The translations under genes and the position numbers were made by a program. Positions 19,532 through 31,181 of a stretch of DNA of 64,000 nt are shown here, piece after piece. Positions within the stretch are counted from its first letter, which is position 1. Every line of letters starts with the position of its first letter. A model generated the notes under the pieces. It ran no database searches and was not told where the DNA came from. It saw only the letters and a list, made by a program, of their open reading frames with translations. The DNA comes from Stentor coeruleus (lineage: Eukaryota; Ciliophora; Heterotrichea; Heterotrichida; Stentoridae): positions 82,567 through 146,566 of the forward strand of contig MPUH01000035.1 in NCBI GenBank assembly GCA_001970955.1. Reading direction: 5' to 3'.

Positions 19532-22500
19532 ATGATAATCCGTCAAAGAAACCATAGGACTATTTCATCCCAATGTGAAAGCGAAGACCAATCCTCATTA
19601 ATTTCTAATCCCAAATCCAACTGTTCCTTTGTTATACATACAAAATCAACTCCAAGAACTCAAAGGACGCCGGGCACTTCTTCAAGAATCAGGAATACTT
19701 ATATCAACGAGTCTCGGATATCCCGGCTAACCCCAAAAAACCTACAATATGATCGTGAAAAGCTTTCTGAAGATTATTGGGCTTGTCGACTTCGAGCTTC
19801 AGTATTTGAAGAAGAAAACAACACATTGAAAACTCGTTTAGCACACTTGTTTCAAGAACAAGAAGCTGAAACTGATCATGAAATCCCAAAACTCAAAACA
19901 AAAATCAGGAAACTACAGAATTTTCTCATAGAAAAAGAAAGCGAAATCACATCTTTAAAAGGTAAAATCAAATCGTATAAAATTGCTGAATATGAAAATG
20001 ATATTGAAAGCTATATAGATGAAGCGAATAGATTAAAATATTTACTTGAGAAAATCATGGGAGATCAAGGCGCTGTGCATTTTGGTGAATATGAAGGGCA
20101 TAGATCACAAATGGCAATTGAACTTCAAGCGTTACGTAAAGAGAACATCCAGTTAAGTAAATCTACAACACAAGCATTACACGAATTAGCTATTTTCAAA
20201 GGGAAACTGACTAATTTAGAAAAAAATAAACATAAAAAGTTCTTAAAGGCTAAAATACTTAAATCACAAGAAGAAAAAGATGAAGAAATGAAAGTTTTAG
20301 ACAAAATAAACGAGGATTATATAAAAATAGAAACTGAACTTAATGAGAAAATCAGCACACAAAGAGAAATCGGCAAGCAAAGTCTTTTAAAACTAGAAGA
20401 AAATGAAAAAAGATTAATCCATCAAGACAATATGATAACAGACCTCAAGCAGAAATTTGAGAAATTCAAACTGGTCAGTAAAGCGAGAAGGACTCAGACT
20501 TTTATGCCATCAAAAATGCGAGAACAAGTATTAATAAAATTGATGAACCCTCCAAGGCTTCTAACTAAAATCAATCAAATACTTAAAAGAAAAAAAATGC
20601 TTGTTACAGTTTTCTTATCTTTATTAGACAAAAATAACAATGGGTTATTACATATAAACGCATTTTTTTCTGGGATGAAAGACTATGGGCAAAAAATAAA
20701 ACCTAAACATATTCAAGAGTTATCAAAACTATTAGGGACAAGTTTTACTTATGTTCCTTTACGAAAGATTGAAGAAATGTTTGACAAGTATAAATATGAT
20801 AATGAATATAAAAGTTCATCAAGTGAAGATGAATCTCCTATAAGAAAAAAACCAATAAATTCTGTTAATTTACAAGCAACTCCTATAATTCAGCCTGTTA
20901 CTGTTGTTCAGACTCCTTCTATAGTAGTTGAGGTTAAAAAAGAAGTTCAAAAATCCCCACCATCACCTGTTAAAGAAATAGAAAACAAAGTCATCCCAGC
21001 TGTGACAATAAAAGAAATTGAAGGGGTTTTAGATGAGATTAAAGAGAAAATGTACTTATCAAAACTCCCAAAAAGTAAACTTATAGCCTCGGTTTTCGGG
21101 TATGATTTTGACCCAGATGAATGGATATCTATAAATACTCTTATGGATTTTCTAACAAATTCTCATTTAAATTTACAAAGTGGCCCTTGTATAAGATTAC
21201 TTGCAAGGTTTTTATTAGAATCTGAAGGGTTAAAAGGGATTAAAGAAAATGAAATCCCTAAGCTTAGAGGAACAATAAGGGCTATGAGTAAAAAACTTAT
21301 CAAGGTTTTACCTTATTGGGAAGTTTTTTCTAATAGCGAAATTGAATCTTTTCATAATATTCTAGATGAAAATATGAAAAAAAATTATAAAAGGGTTATT
21401 AAAGCTATTGAAGATATAGATAAAGGACAAGAGAAAAAAATTGAGTTTTTACGTCTGCAGAATATGCTCAGGAATCTGGACATAAACTTTTCTGAAAGGA
21501 TGAATTTTTGGTTGATGATGGAATTGGGTGTTAAAACAAAACAAGATAAATTCGAATATACTAGTTTTCTTAAAAAGTTTGAAAATTATGAATCGAATAT
21601 TGTTATTAATGAACCTGAGATTAGTATACCTGATAATCCTATTTTACCGTATCAAGATTTAATTGGTGAGATTTTGAAAAATCTAGTTATGAAGGTTAAT
21701 GAAACGAAAAACCCTTGTTTTTATACACTTGCCACTATTTTGCCACAAGAAGAATTTATAAATTTATTATATACAATTGATTTGGTTATTCCTCCAAATA
21801 TATTAACAGATATAATAGATGAGTTTTCTATAGAAACAAATGAGAATTTTACTAAAGGAATCGATGTAGAAAAGTTCGTAAAAAAACTTGAAGAACTTGG
21901 GTTGGATAAAAGCTTAAATGCAGAAAGTAAAAATCCTGATAAAGAAGAATTAGAAGAAAAATGTGAAGAAAAATATGAAGAAAAATATGAAGAAAAATAT
22001 GAAGAAAAATGTGAAGAAAAATATGAAGAAAAATATGAAGAAAAATGCGAAGAAAAATATGAAGAAAATTTTGAAGAAAATATTGAAGGAAAAGAACAGG
22101 AAAAAGATGAATATTGTGAAGAGTTTGAAGAAAGTAAAAATGATAAAGATTCTTGTGAGGATATTGATAATAAAGATGATAATGGAAATAAGTTTATATC
22201 GTCTTTGAATGAAGAAAATGATGATCTTTATAAAATTAATGAGGAATTTATGGAAGAAAGTAATATTTTGAATCCTCCAGAACAGCATCAAGAAGTATAC
22301 GAGAATGATTTTTCAAACAAATCTAGTCCAAGGTCGAAAGTTTCTCAATCATCTTCATTAAAGTCTTTAGAAAAGTTGGATATTGAAGTGAAATCTTCTA
22401 AAGAAAAATTAGTTGATTCTCATATTGAACCAGAAGAAGATATTAATATACCATCTGATCATGAGGATAGCCATATGTACTCAAATTCATTTGTCTCTCA

Positions 22501-22588
22501 GCCTGTTTTAGCTGAATCAACACTACAGCAAGGGAAAAATGAAACAGAGCTGGAGTTTATAGAATATGGAATACGATTAGATACTTAA
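19532..22588 (+). CDS. large coiled-coil/EF-hand-like structural protein
   Basis: 1018 residues, one exon. After a Ser/Thr-rich start, residues ~70-320 form a long coiled coil. Around residue 360 a single EF-hand-like loop is visible (LLDKNNNGLLHINAFFSGMK), with possibly more degenerate helical pairs later (for example GYDFDPDEWISINTLMDFL). Near residues 808-846 an EEKY/EEKC repeat runs for about nine units (12-nt DNA period, 21952-22068), then an acidic tail. No known family; the layout suggests a cytoskeletal or cortical protein. The unknown gene on the opposite strand ends 66 bp away and also has EF-hand-like segments, so the two may be distant relatives (inference). Confidence 0.7.
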   Translation: MIIRQRNHRTISSQCESEDQSSLISNPKSNCSFVIHTKSTPRTQRTPGTSSRIRNTYINESRISRLTPKNLQYDREKLSEDYWACRLRASVFEEENNTLKTRLAHLFQEQEAETDHEIPKLKTKIRKLQNFLIEKESEITSLKGKIKSYKIAEYENDIESYIDEANRLKYLLEKIMGDQGAVHFGEYEGHRSQMAIELQALRKENIQLSKSTTQALHELAIFKGKLTNLEKNKHKKFLKAKILKSQEEKDEEMKVLDKINEDYIKIETELNEKISTQREIGKQSLLKLEENEKRLIHQDNMITDLKQKFEKFKLVSKARRTQTFMPSKMREQVLIKLMNPPRLLTKINQILKRKKMLVTVFLSLLDKNNNGLLHINAFFSGMKDYGQKIKPKHIQELSKLLGTSFTYVPLRKIEEMFDKYKYDNEYKSSSSEDESPIRKKPINSVNLQATPIIQPVTVVQTPSIVVEVKKEVQKSPPSPVKEIENKVIPAVTIKEIEGVLDEIKEKMYLSKLPKSKLIASVFGYDFDPDEWISINTLMDFLTNSHLNLQSGPCIRLLARFLLESEGLKGIKENEIPKLRGTIRAMSKKLIKVLPYWEVFSNSEIESFHNILDENMKKNYKRVIKAIEDIDKGQEKKIEFLRLQNMLRNLDINFSERMNFWLMMELGVKTKQDKFEYTSFLKKFENYESNIVINEPEISIPDNPILPYQDLIGEILKNLVMKVNETKNPCFYTLATILPQEEFINLLYTIDLVIPPNILTDIIDEFSIETNENFTKGIDVEKFVKKLEELGLDKSLNAESKNPDKEELEEKCEEKYEEKYEEKYEEKCEEKYEEKYEEKCEEKYEENFEENIEGKEQEKDEYCEEFEESKNDKDSCEDIDNKDDNGNKFISSLNEENDDLYKINEEFMEESNILNPPEQHQEVYENDFSNKSSPRSKVSQSSSLKSLEKLDIEVKSSKEKLVDSHIEPEEDINIPSDHEDSHMYSNSFVSQPVLAESTLQQGKNETELEFIEYGIRLDT
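21952..22068 (+). repeat. 12-nt coding tandem repeat (EEKY/EEKC)
   Basis: About nine units of GAAGAAAAATAT or GAAGAAAAATGT in frame. Such a repeat is prone to length change. Confidence 0.85.
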
Positions 22589-22654
22589 CTCAATACAATT
22601 CAATAAATCATAAACCTAATTGACAAATAAATAAAAAAACTATATCTAAATTGA

Positions 22655-24538
22655 TTAATTTGAGGTTTTATGTCTATCTAAAGGCGTATTTCCTCTAGGA
22701 GTTTTTTGCCCATCCCCTTTAGGCGCATTAGATTTAGTAGATGGATTATCAAAAGATGAACTATTGCTAACTTGTTTCTGAATTCTAAAAGTTGGTGACT
22801 TTGATCTATCAATATTCAAAGCTGAAGGTCTTCTAACAATTTTATTCACAGGTGATACAACAGGAGTATTTGATCCTTTCCTATATATAGGAAGAGGTGA
22901 TTTACCCCTAATATCATTAGGTATCTCTATAATAAGTTCATTTTTTTGCTTTTCTTCTATAGTTTGTTCTTCAGTTCTAACTCCTAAATATAAAATACTG
23001 AAATCTCTTGCCCCACGTTTTCCAATTGCCCTATTAAATACTGTTTTTATAAACGCATCTAAAGTTACACCATCAAGACTACAATCAGAGTTTTTCATTA
23101 AAGCTTCATCATAAATTAAAGGATATTGATCTGGGAGAATTTTACTATCAAGTTTATAAATCATATCGTAAAATTCATTTTGGCTAACTTTAACTTTTTT
23201 GTAATTCTGGAATAATGATGTTAGAACAACTGTATCTTTTAATTGAACTGCTTTATATACTTCTATTAATGCATCTAGAAAATGCCATTTTGAAACTGTT
23301 AAGCTTTCATCTTTGATTTTTTCTAAATAGGTTTTTAGATTGATTTTACTACAAAAAAAATCCCTGGAAATTAATGAGCCTTCTTTTTGCCCAAAGATTT
23401 TCTCAAGAACTTTTTGTTCGTTGGGTGTTAAGAACATTTCTAAACATTTTTTAGTCCCTTCATAGATTTGATCCATAGAGATTTCGTTTTGTGATTCTAC
23501 ATCAAACATGAAGAATACAATTTCAGAAGTTTGACCACTACGAACTATTTTGTTGCAAATTCTAAAAAGTAAAAACTCTTCTTCAGACATAAGTTTAGGT
23601 TTGAGTAATACTATAGTCCTAGTTCTCGAAAATTTATCATTTTCAAAAAGATTATGCACAAGGTTTATAGCGTCGATTATATGAATTTCTTCTAATCTTT
23701 TAATTTTTTTCCCTTGTTTTTTAGATGATATTAACTTGTTTAAATCTATTCTAGCCTTAGTAATAAACAGAGCTAGTGTAGTTGGAACTGGTTCAGGGTC
23801 GAAGACTTGCAGTAGTTTACATATGATTTTCCCATAACTATGGTTTTGATCTGAGAGTATTTTCAAAGATACCATCATCTGCGAAAGAGCTTTTTGGGCT
23901 AGTTTTTTTAATCCATATACTCTATTAAGATGGTCTATAAAAAAATCAGGTAGGGTACAAGGAGGTCGATTAGCTAAAGAATTCGCAACATCTGCTTCAT
24001 ATTTCTTATCCATCATTTCTTCAAAAAATCTAAACACTGACGTAAATGCCATAGCAGTCTCAGTCTTTTTACTAAAATCAGTATATGATAATAAAGGATT
24101 TTCTTTTAAAACCAGTTTATTCTCCAATTCAATAATATCCTTAGCCTCAGCAACATTTTTCTCACTGATTTTAAAGTCTTGCATATCTTCATCGGTACTA
24201 AACATTGTTATATCCCCAGATAACTCACTTCCAGATAACTCGACAATATCAACCATTTTCCATCTGTCAATGAATTCTTTCAAATCAGCTTTGATATTTC
24301 TCTTCATAAATCTTAAGGTTGCTTGAAGTAAAGATAGTTTATGGGCATTTTTCCAGTAATAAAGTTCCTTTTCTAAACCTGTATTTTGTACTTCGGGTAT
24401 AGAGACAATAGTTTCTGGAATTGTAAATGAAGTTTGTGTAAAGGCATTACAGGTGATCTGTATTTAGAATACAATTTTTTTCATTGGTACTGAAGATGAT
24501 AAGATAACTTGTTTTTCAGTACAGCAGAGTGCTCCCAT
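22655..24538 (-). CDS. putative lipid-anchored hypothetical protein (MGALCC)
   Basis: 622 residues from two exons. Exon 1 (24538-24473) encodes 22 residues starting MGALCCTEKQ; the 15-nt intron 24472-24458 (GTATTCTAAATACAG) removes a TAA and joins the long exon. G2 plus C5-C6 is the classic dual N-myristoylation/palmitoylation arrangement, so attachment to a membrane (perhaps the cortex or cilia) is inferred. The body is helical with EF-hand-like pairs (SQNEISMDQIYEGTKKCLEM) but no clear calcium loop; the last ~90 residues are Ser/Pro/Lys-rich and disordered. I recognise no family. Missing the first exon would hide the lipidation motif. Confidence 0.75.
24458..24472 (-). other. 15-nt intron (MGALCC gene)
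   Basis: GTATTCTAAATACAG, phase 0, A at position 10; contains an in-frame TAA. Confidence 0.85.
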
Positions 24539-24998
24539 TGATATTAATTATTTTCTACCATAGTGATTAGTATTTAAAAAGTCAGTGGGTAAAAAGTTTT
24601 AAAAATTGTTTTGGCTTAGATGGTAGGGGTTTTTTTTGGATTTGGTGGGTTTAGACTAGAGATTTTTGGATGTTGGAAAATTTTTTTTTTGGTGTGGTTG
24701 ATGTTGTGGGTTTGGCATTTTTTGGTGTTAGGAAAAGTGAAGATTATAGTGATGGGATGTTAATAAATATCTGGAAAAATTATATGATTTTTTGGGGATT
24801 GGCCTGTATAATTTTTTTATGAATTTTATGAGTTTTTGATATATCTAGCTGAATGATTTTTGCTATTTTTAATAAAACATTAGTTCAGAATTAAAATATC
24901 AGGATCTCTTAATATTTATCATTCTTTATCCTACACAGGCTTAATATTTGTTATTCAGTATTTCATCATATGATTCCTACATGCAACCTTAATATAAA
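24539..24998. other. divergent intergenic region, 460 bp
   Basis: 5' flanks of the MGALCC gene and the phosphodiesterase gene. The + strand is very G/T-rich to about 24830 and C-richer after 24900. No other element recognised. Confidence 0.5.
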
Positions 24999-27242
24999 AT
25001 GAAAAAGGCTTCAGTCAAAGTCCAAGAAGTGACCTGCAACCGAACCCCAATCGAAAAATCCTGTATAAGCCTAAACTTCAACAACGAGAAACATGAAAAC
25101 CTCTACAACAACGTAAATTTAAACATCATAAAATTAGTTCAGAACAACCTAAACCAAAAACTAATGAAAACTCTTTATCAAGATCCTCAAACCAAAAGTA
25201 TATCAAACGAATACAAAAACAACCTCATCTATTATTACGTTTTTATCTTATCCTATCTAATAAGCCTAGGGGCATTTGCATTCTTACTCCACAACATAAA
25301 CTACCTTTCAAAAACTCATCTAGAAATCCACATAACCTGTCTTTCAATAATAGGTTTTATCTCAATTCTAACCCTTATCCTCTTATTCAAATCTCAAAAA
25401 GTGTTACTAAACAGCAGAAACGCATTTTTAATCATAGCCAGTTGTTTAAATTTCTATTTAATTCTAGCTGATGAAAGGATTCTGCACAAATTCACTGGGG
25501 AAAACCTAAGCGAAAAACAGCTTCCATTATCATTAGGGCTTATTTGCACTATAGTCTTATCAAGAATTATCCTTTTTGATTACTTTTTTTATATTTTCAT
25601 CCTTGGCACTCCAACTTTGATTATATTTTTTTCATCACATTTAGCTATTTCTGGATATTCATCATATTCTATATTCTCCGAAGGATCACTTATAACTTTA
25701 TTCATTTCTTTACAAATGATCGAATGTTATAGGGCAGATTTTAGAATCAAACAGATTTTCTATAGACGTGAACAAGAAGCTGTTGAAGATAGTAGCAAAT
25801 TAACAAAAAAAGACTCTTTACCTATACCAGGTATTAATACTGAAGTTGAAAATATTCTTGTAAAATGTAATACAATAACAAAAAACTTAAAACATATAAG
25901 CCAAGTTGTTATATACAAAGATTTAAAAAGATTATTAAAAAAATCTTTAACGAATATTGATAAAATCAAAAGAAAAGTTGCACATGGAGGTTTTGAAACA
26001 GGAAGGGTTGAATTAAGCCCAGCATTAGATGATGATGATCGTGTGTATATAACTCAGAATTTTTTAGGACTGAATTCTACTAATAATTTAAATCAACAAA
26101 GGAGTTTATTTGATTTAAGTGAAAGGGCTATTTCGTTTCCATTTAGTAGATATGGGGTTAATGAGTTAGAATGTATTTTAGCTGGGGTTGGTAAGAATTG
26201 GAGTTTTGATATTTTTTTTGTATATGAGTCTACTGGGCATAGTATTTCTATGGTTTCTAAGTATTTGTTGCAGAAGTGGAATTTTTTTGACAGCTATTTG
26301 TATGTGTCGAAAAAAGACTCGGAGAAAGCGAAAATATTGGAGGAATTAGCGACGAAGTATTTTTCGGAGTTGGAAAGTGTATAGGATATTTAGGCGTATT
26401 TTCAGAATTTCTATCATAATGCTTGTCATGCTTCAGATGTTCTTCATTCAATGCTGTATTTTGTTTTAAACACCGATATAATAAAAAACTTAGGCTCTTT
26501 AGATTTACTAGCAGTAGTCATTGCCGCATTAGGACATGATGTTGGTCATCCAGCTTTAACAAATAGATTTTTAGTGAATAATCGAGATACACTAGCCATA
26601 CAATATAATGATAATAGCGTATTAGAAAACATGCATTGCTCTTTAACATTTAGTATCATGAACAAGCCTGGGTGTAATTTTCTTGAAGATCTCAGCAGTT
26701 CAGAATGGTTTACATTAAGAAAACTTATTATAGAAATGATTATGGAAACTGATATGAGTAAACATTTTGAAATTTTAGCCAAATTCAGAACAAGGTCTAT
26801 TGTGTTAAGTGATTTTAATATTAGTATCATTGAAGACAAATGTGCAATTTTGGCTATGGGGTTAAAATGTGCTGATATTGCTCATAGTGCTAAAGATAAT
26901 GATTTACATATAAAATGGAGTAAACTAGTTACTGAAGAGTTTTTCGCACAAGGTGATATGGAAAAACAAAGAAAACAAACAGTTTCTATGTATTGTGATA
27001 GGGAAATAACGGATGTACCTAAAAGTCAAATGGGGTTTTTGAAAAATATTTGCCTACCTCTTTATGAAGTTTGGTGCAAATATTTGAATACTGAGGTTAT
27101 TAATAATACAACTTTAAAATGCTTGAAGAACAATTTGGCTTATTGGGAAAGTATGATTAAAAAACGTAAAGGGACTGTACTTATTCCAGTATATCCTACT
27201 GCGTCTGAGATGAATTTGAAACGACATCAGTCTGAGTTTTAA
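24999..27242 (+). CDS. membrane-bound cyclic-nucleotide phosphodiesterase
   Basis: 742 residues from two exons joined by a 15-nt intron (26379-26393, GTATAGGATATTTAG, with an in-frame TAG). Residues ~70-250 contain about six hydrophobic segments; the class I PDE catalytic domain follows. Across the junction the sequence reads AYFQNFYHNACHASDVLHSM, giving the HNxxH metal motif, then AALGHDVGHPALTNRFLV (HDxxHP), and CADIAHSAKDNDLHIKW carrying the second metal Asp. It hydrolyses cAMP and/or cGMP near a membrane; specificity cannot be read. Multi-spanning PDEs are known in ciliates. A cNMP-binding protein lies about 4 kb downstream. Confidence 0.9.
26379..26393 (+). other. 15-nt intron (phosphodiesterase)
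   Basis: GTATAGGATATTTAG, phase 0, A at position 10. It lies just before the PDE HNxxH motif, whose conservation fixes the splice. Confidence 0.9.
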
Positions 27243-27387
27243 TTTTTAGTTATATTATAAACTATATTTTGATTTATATGGTTTATAAGTTATTGATTTT
27301 ATATAGAATTAGGGTTATTAAAAGATTAAATTTATTAAAGAATATCGGAAAATAATAAACTTATAATTTCTTTACTAAACTATAAAA

Positions 27388-28653
27388 ATGAAGCTAAAGC
27401 GATTTTTACTAAATCACTACCCACCTGGTATCATCCTAGAATTCCTCAATCCCAGCGGCCAAGTCGAAAGCAAATGTATCAACCTTCCAAACCTTAGTCT
27501 AAAAACCGATATCGACATCTTAGTAACACATATTTCACTAGAAGAGCCATTAATCACCCCAGACAAAAAACCTCAACTCTGTAAACTTATAAAAAAACTC
27601 ATCAACAAACCTGAAAACAAACAAACTTTTTCCTTGTATAGAATCTTTAGACCCCATACTCTTCCACTTACAAATTGTAAATTTAACAAATTAGGAGATA
27701 AATTTATAACAGGTTCCTATGATAGAACATGTAAAATCTGGGATACAAATACCGGACAAGAGCTTGTAAGTTTAGATGGTCATAGAAACGCTGTATATTC
27801 AATGGCTTTTAATAATCGATTTAATGATCGTATTGCAACAGGATCTTTTGATAGAACTGCTAAAATATGGGATGCGAATAATGGTAATTGTTTACGCACA
27901 TTAATAGGACATCAAAAAGAAGTTATATGTATAGACTTTGATAGTAATGGATATCTATTTACTACAGGGTCTATGGATAATTTAGCTTTATTATGGGATG
28001 CAGAAACAGGTAAACAAATATATTCTTTTAAAGGGCATACTAGGGAAATTGTGTCTATAAAATTTAACACTGATGGGGATAAAATATTGACTGGGAGTTT
28101 TGATTATAAATCACGTATTTGGGATACAAGAACTGGAATTTGTGTTAGGGTTCTTGAAGGACATACTGGAGAAATCTCTAGTGCTCACTTTGACCCCTCA
28201 TCAGAATATGTAGCTACTGGGTCTATTGACCGTACATGTAAACTTTGGGATATTATAAGTGGCAAATGTTTTGATACTTTATATGGCCATACAGATGAAA
28301 TTTTAGATATTACATTTAATTCTACTGGGACTAAACTTGCTACTGCATCTGCTGATCATTTTTCTAGAATTTATTGCATTAATACTGGAGTTTGTTTAAA
28401 TGTTTTAGTTGGACATGAAGGAGAAATTTGTAAAGTTGATTTTAATCCTCAGGGATCGAATATTATTACTGCTAGTTGTGATAAAAATTGTATTGTATGG
28501 GATGCAGATACTGGAGATTGCTTACAGGTGTTGAAAGGGCATACAGGTGATGTTTTTTCTTGTGATTTTAATTATGAAGGAGATACTGTGATTACAGGAT
28601 CTAAAGATGACACTTGTATAATTTGGAAAGATAAGATTGATTTTGAAGAATAA
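27388..28653 (+). CDS. DAW1: DAW1/ODA16 (WDR69), outer dynein arm assembly factor
   Basis: 421 residues, one exon. The non-WD start MKLKRFLLNHYPPGIILEF is diagnostic of DAW1, and about eight WD40 repeats follow from residue 90 (FITGSYDRTCKIWDTNTGQE is the first; CLQVLKGHTGDVFSCDFNYE is in the last). The family's protein is an intraflagellar-transport cargo adaptor that brings outer dynein arms into cilia. The length is close to the family norm and the end VITGSKDDTCIIW matches the usual final strand. Complete. Confidence 0.96.
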   Translation: MKLKRFLLNHYPPGIILEFLNPSGQVESKCINLPNLSLKTDIDILVTHISLEEPLITPDKKPQLCKLIKKLINKPENKQTFSLYRIFRPHTLPLTNCKFNKLGDKFITGSYDRTCKIWDTNTGQELVSLDGHRNAVYSMAFNNRFNDRIATGSFDRTAKIWDANNGNCLRTLIGHQKEVICIDFDSNGYLFTTGSMDNLALLWDAETGKQIYSFKGHTREIVSIKFNTDGDKILTGSFDYKSRIWDTRTGICVRVLEGHTGEISSAHFDPSSEYVATGSIDRTCKLWDIISGKCFDTLYGHTDEILDITFNSTGTKLATASADHFSRIYCINTGVCLNVLVGHEGEICKVDFNPQGSNIITASCDKNCIVWDADTGDCLQVLKGHTGDVFSCDFNYEGDTVITGSKDDTCIIWKDKIDFEE

Positions 28654-28948
28654 TGATATTAGTTTAGAAATTTAATATAGTTTTGAATTGATGATAAGAT
28701 TGGAATATGAATTTTATATTAAGGTTTTTTTTTATAGATGTTGGATTTATGATAAAATTTTTAGGGGGAAATATTAGGATTCGAGTTTCAGTATTTTATT
28801 AAAAAAATGTGGTTGAGATGAATAGGAAGTGAATTTTATTAGAGGAATTGTAAAATATAGGATAATATTTGTCTGAAGAGAATGTGAAAAAATTAATACA
28901 AAAAAATAATTAAATTGAATTATGAATTCTAAAATTATATACTTTATA

Positions 28949-30292
28949 ATGGACTTTGTGCATATTCTAGAGCAAGTTCCAACATGGAAAGCATCATCGA
29001 ATACATACAAAGTTCAAGTAACAGACCCAGAAAATTACCTAGCTTATATGGTAGAAATAGTCCCAATAAATCAACGCCACTTAGTTGATACAATTCATAA
29101 AATCCAACCATTGCTGTCTTGGACTGAAAATAAAAATTTTGCCAAGGTTTTATTAGCTTTTACATACGACCTCAAATACTTTATTCTTTATGAGTATTTT
29201 GAACAGGAAGATAGAATTATAACTTTTGATGAAGCTCAACAATATTTAGATAATACTCTAGATTCCTTAGACAAACTATATGAACAAGGGATTTATCATG
29301 GGGATATATGTAAAGAAAACTTAAAAATTACCCCTGATGGGATAAAAATTGTTGGTTGGAAGCTTCCTAAAATGCGGACTTTTGACCCAGAACCAGATCC
29401 TGATTGGTATCAAGTTGATAGAGATGGGCTCAGGCAGAGCCTGAGCGAAATAACAAAAATCCCTATAGAAGATTTTACTATAAAAGAAAGGCCAATAAGG
29501 GCAAAATTCATTAAAAAAGCAGCTAAAGTAGAAGTATCAGCTATAGAAGAAGAAAAAAAAGGAGTTTGGTTTATTAATGGGAAATTTTTAAAAATAGTTG
29601 ATGAAAAAGGTATAAGTAAAACAGTTTTTGAATGCAAAATTCAAAAAGGGAGTTCCTTGATTATATATGATGGAGAAAATTACAGTCAAGAAGAATGTAA
29701 TAGTCTATTCAAAGGAGAAATTGTGAACTCTGGAGGAGAAGATAATCCTTACACTTTTCAAAAATTATCATTAGTAACTCATACCTGGATACCATTATCC
29801 CCACTTCTCTTTCCACATAAACATCATACAAGTATTATATATAAATCCCAGCTTTGGATTATAGGAGGTATAAATTCTTCATATTGTGAATATTATTCTG
29901 AAGGTTCTTGGAATCAAGGTCCATCTCTAACAGAATCAAAAGATAATCCAACTTGTTCTATATATAATAACATTTTATATGTATTTTGTAAAGGAATTGA
30001 GAAACTTGTTGATAATGAATGGAGAAAAATTATAACATTTGAATGGGTAGGATGTATGGGTATTATAGAAAGTTTAAATCGAATATTTATTCTAGGTGGA
30101 AGAACTTATTCAAATTATAACTCAAAAGTTCTTATGTTTAATGAGGAAAATCATAATATTGAAGAATTCAAGGATGGAGATACGGGGATGTATGGGATGT
30201 TTGGGTATTTAGTTAATGGGAAACAAGTAGTTGCTGTGAATAATGGAGGGAGAGTTAAAATGGAAACACTTGTTAGAGATATTATACAATAA
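28949..30292 (+). CDS. pseudokinase-like protein with Kelch-type repeats
   Basis: 447 residues from the ATG encoding MDFVHILEQVPTWKASSNTY; an earlier in-frame ATG at 28922 adds nine residues. Residues ~1-150 resemble a degraded kinase fold: IYHGDICKENLKI stands where HRDLKPEN is expected, and VGWK where DFG is expected, with no visible glycine loop or VAIK lysine, so catalysis is unlikely. Residues ~290-440 carry Kelch-like motifs (LWIIGGINSSYCEYY, IFILGGRTYSNYNSKVLMF). Ciliates have many kinase-Kelch proteins; the partner is unknown. Confidence 0.6.
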   Translation: MDFVHILEQVPTWKASSNTYKVQVTDPENYLAYMVEIVPINQRHLVDTIHKIQPLLSWTENKNFAKVLLAFTYDLKYFILYEYFEQEDRIITFDEAQQYLDNTLDSLDKLYEQGIYHGDICKENLKITPDGIKIVGWKLPKMRTFDPEPDPDWYQVDRDGLRQSLSEITKIPIEDFTIKERPIRAKFIKKAAKVEVSAIEEEKKGVWFINGKFLKIVDEKGISKTVFECKIQKGSSLIIYDGENYSQEECNSLFKGEIVNSGGEDNPYTFQKLSLVTHTWIPLSPLLFPHKHHTSIIYKSQLWIIGGINSSYCEYYSEGSWNQGPSLTESKDNPTCSIYNNILYVFCKGIEKLVDNEWRKIITFEWVGCMGIIESLNRIFILGGRTYSNYNSKVLMFNEENHNIEEFKDGDTGMYGMFGYLVNGKQVVAVNNGGRVKMETLVRDIIQ

Positions 30293-30567
30293 TTTATTAT
30301 AAATAATAGTTATTTATTTTAAATATCATATCATAGTTTTCTTATCACTGTAATTTATATATAAAATAATCAACCTTAAATCCTAATCATTATAATAAAT
30401 ATAGTCTATACCAGAAATTTAAAATACTCTTAAAAAAAAAAATATACCAAATCTACCATAATCTCATATTATAACCGATCTTACAAAATATTCTCTTATA
30501 TACACTTTAATTTAATTCACTTATCATTTCTTAACCTAAATACCAAAATCACTATGCCATATTTTGA

Positions 30568-30990
30568 ATGAAGCAGAATAAGTCTGTTAGCAGTTCACGA
30601 AGAAAAGCTAGAAAGGCATATTTTACAGCCCCATCAAGTGTTCGTAGAAAGCTTATGAGTTCACATTTGAGTAAAGATTTAAAAGACAAACATGGAGTCA
30701 GAGCTATGCCTATAAGAAGAGGTGATGAAGTTATTGTTGTTAGAGGTCAAAACAAAAGCCATGCTGGTAAAGTCATCGCTGTTTATAGAAGAAGATTCTG
30801 CATTCATATAGAGAGGTATACAAAGGAAAAAAGCAATGGACAAACTGTGCCAGTCCCTGTCCACCCAAGTAATGTTTTTATTACTAAACTCAAAATGACT
30901 GAGGATAGAAAGAATTTGATTGAAAGAAAAGCTCAGAATAGAAGAGATAAAGGCAAGTGGGCAAAGAAAGATATTGCAGGAGTTGATTAG
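30568..30990 (+). CDS. RPL26: 60S ribosomal protein L26 (uL24)
   Basis: 140 residues, one exon, TAG stop. The start [20 protein letters not shown], the KOW motif region [23 protein letters not shown], and [20 protein letters not shown] match eukaryotic L26. It binds 25S/28S rRNA near the tunnel exit. The length is near the family norm of about 145. The codons are more G/C-rich than those of neighbouring genes, as expected for a highly expressed gene. Confidence 0.96.
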   Translation: MKQNKSVSSSRRKARKAYFTAPSSVRRKLMSSHLSKDLKDKHGVRAMPIRRGDEVIVVRGQNKSHAGKVIAVYRRRFCIHIERYTKEKSNGQTVPVPVHPSNVFITKLKMTEDRKNLIERKAQNRRDKGKWAKKDIAGVD

Positions 30991-31181
30991 AGATAGATAA
31001 TTTATTTAGAGCTTTCGAAATGAGGGTTTTTTATATGAGAAATAAGTATTGGGTATAGAATAAGAGGTTGATTAGAAGTTTCATGGTATTGTTTATAGTA
31101 AACAATTTTCCTGTTATGAAAAAGTATTAAAAGATCAACTAGTTTTATTTCTTATCTCCACAGCCTAAGTCTTAAATAATA

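Noticed and set aside
21950-22291. Phe/Ile-rich minus-strand frame
   Set aside because: Shadow of the EEKY coding repeat on the + strand.
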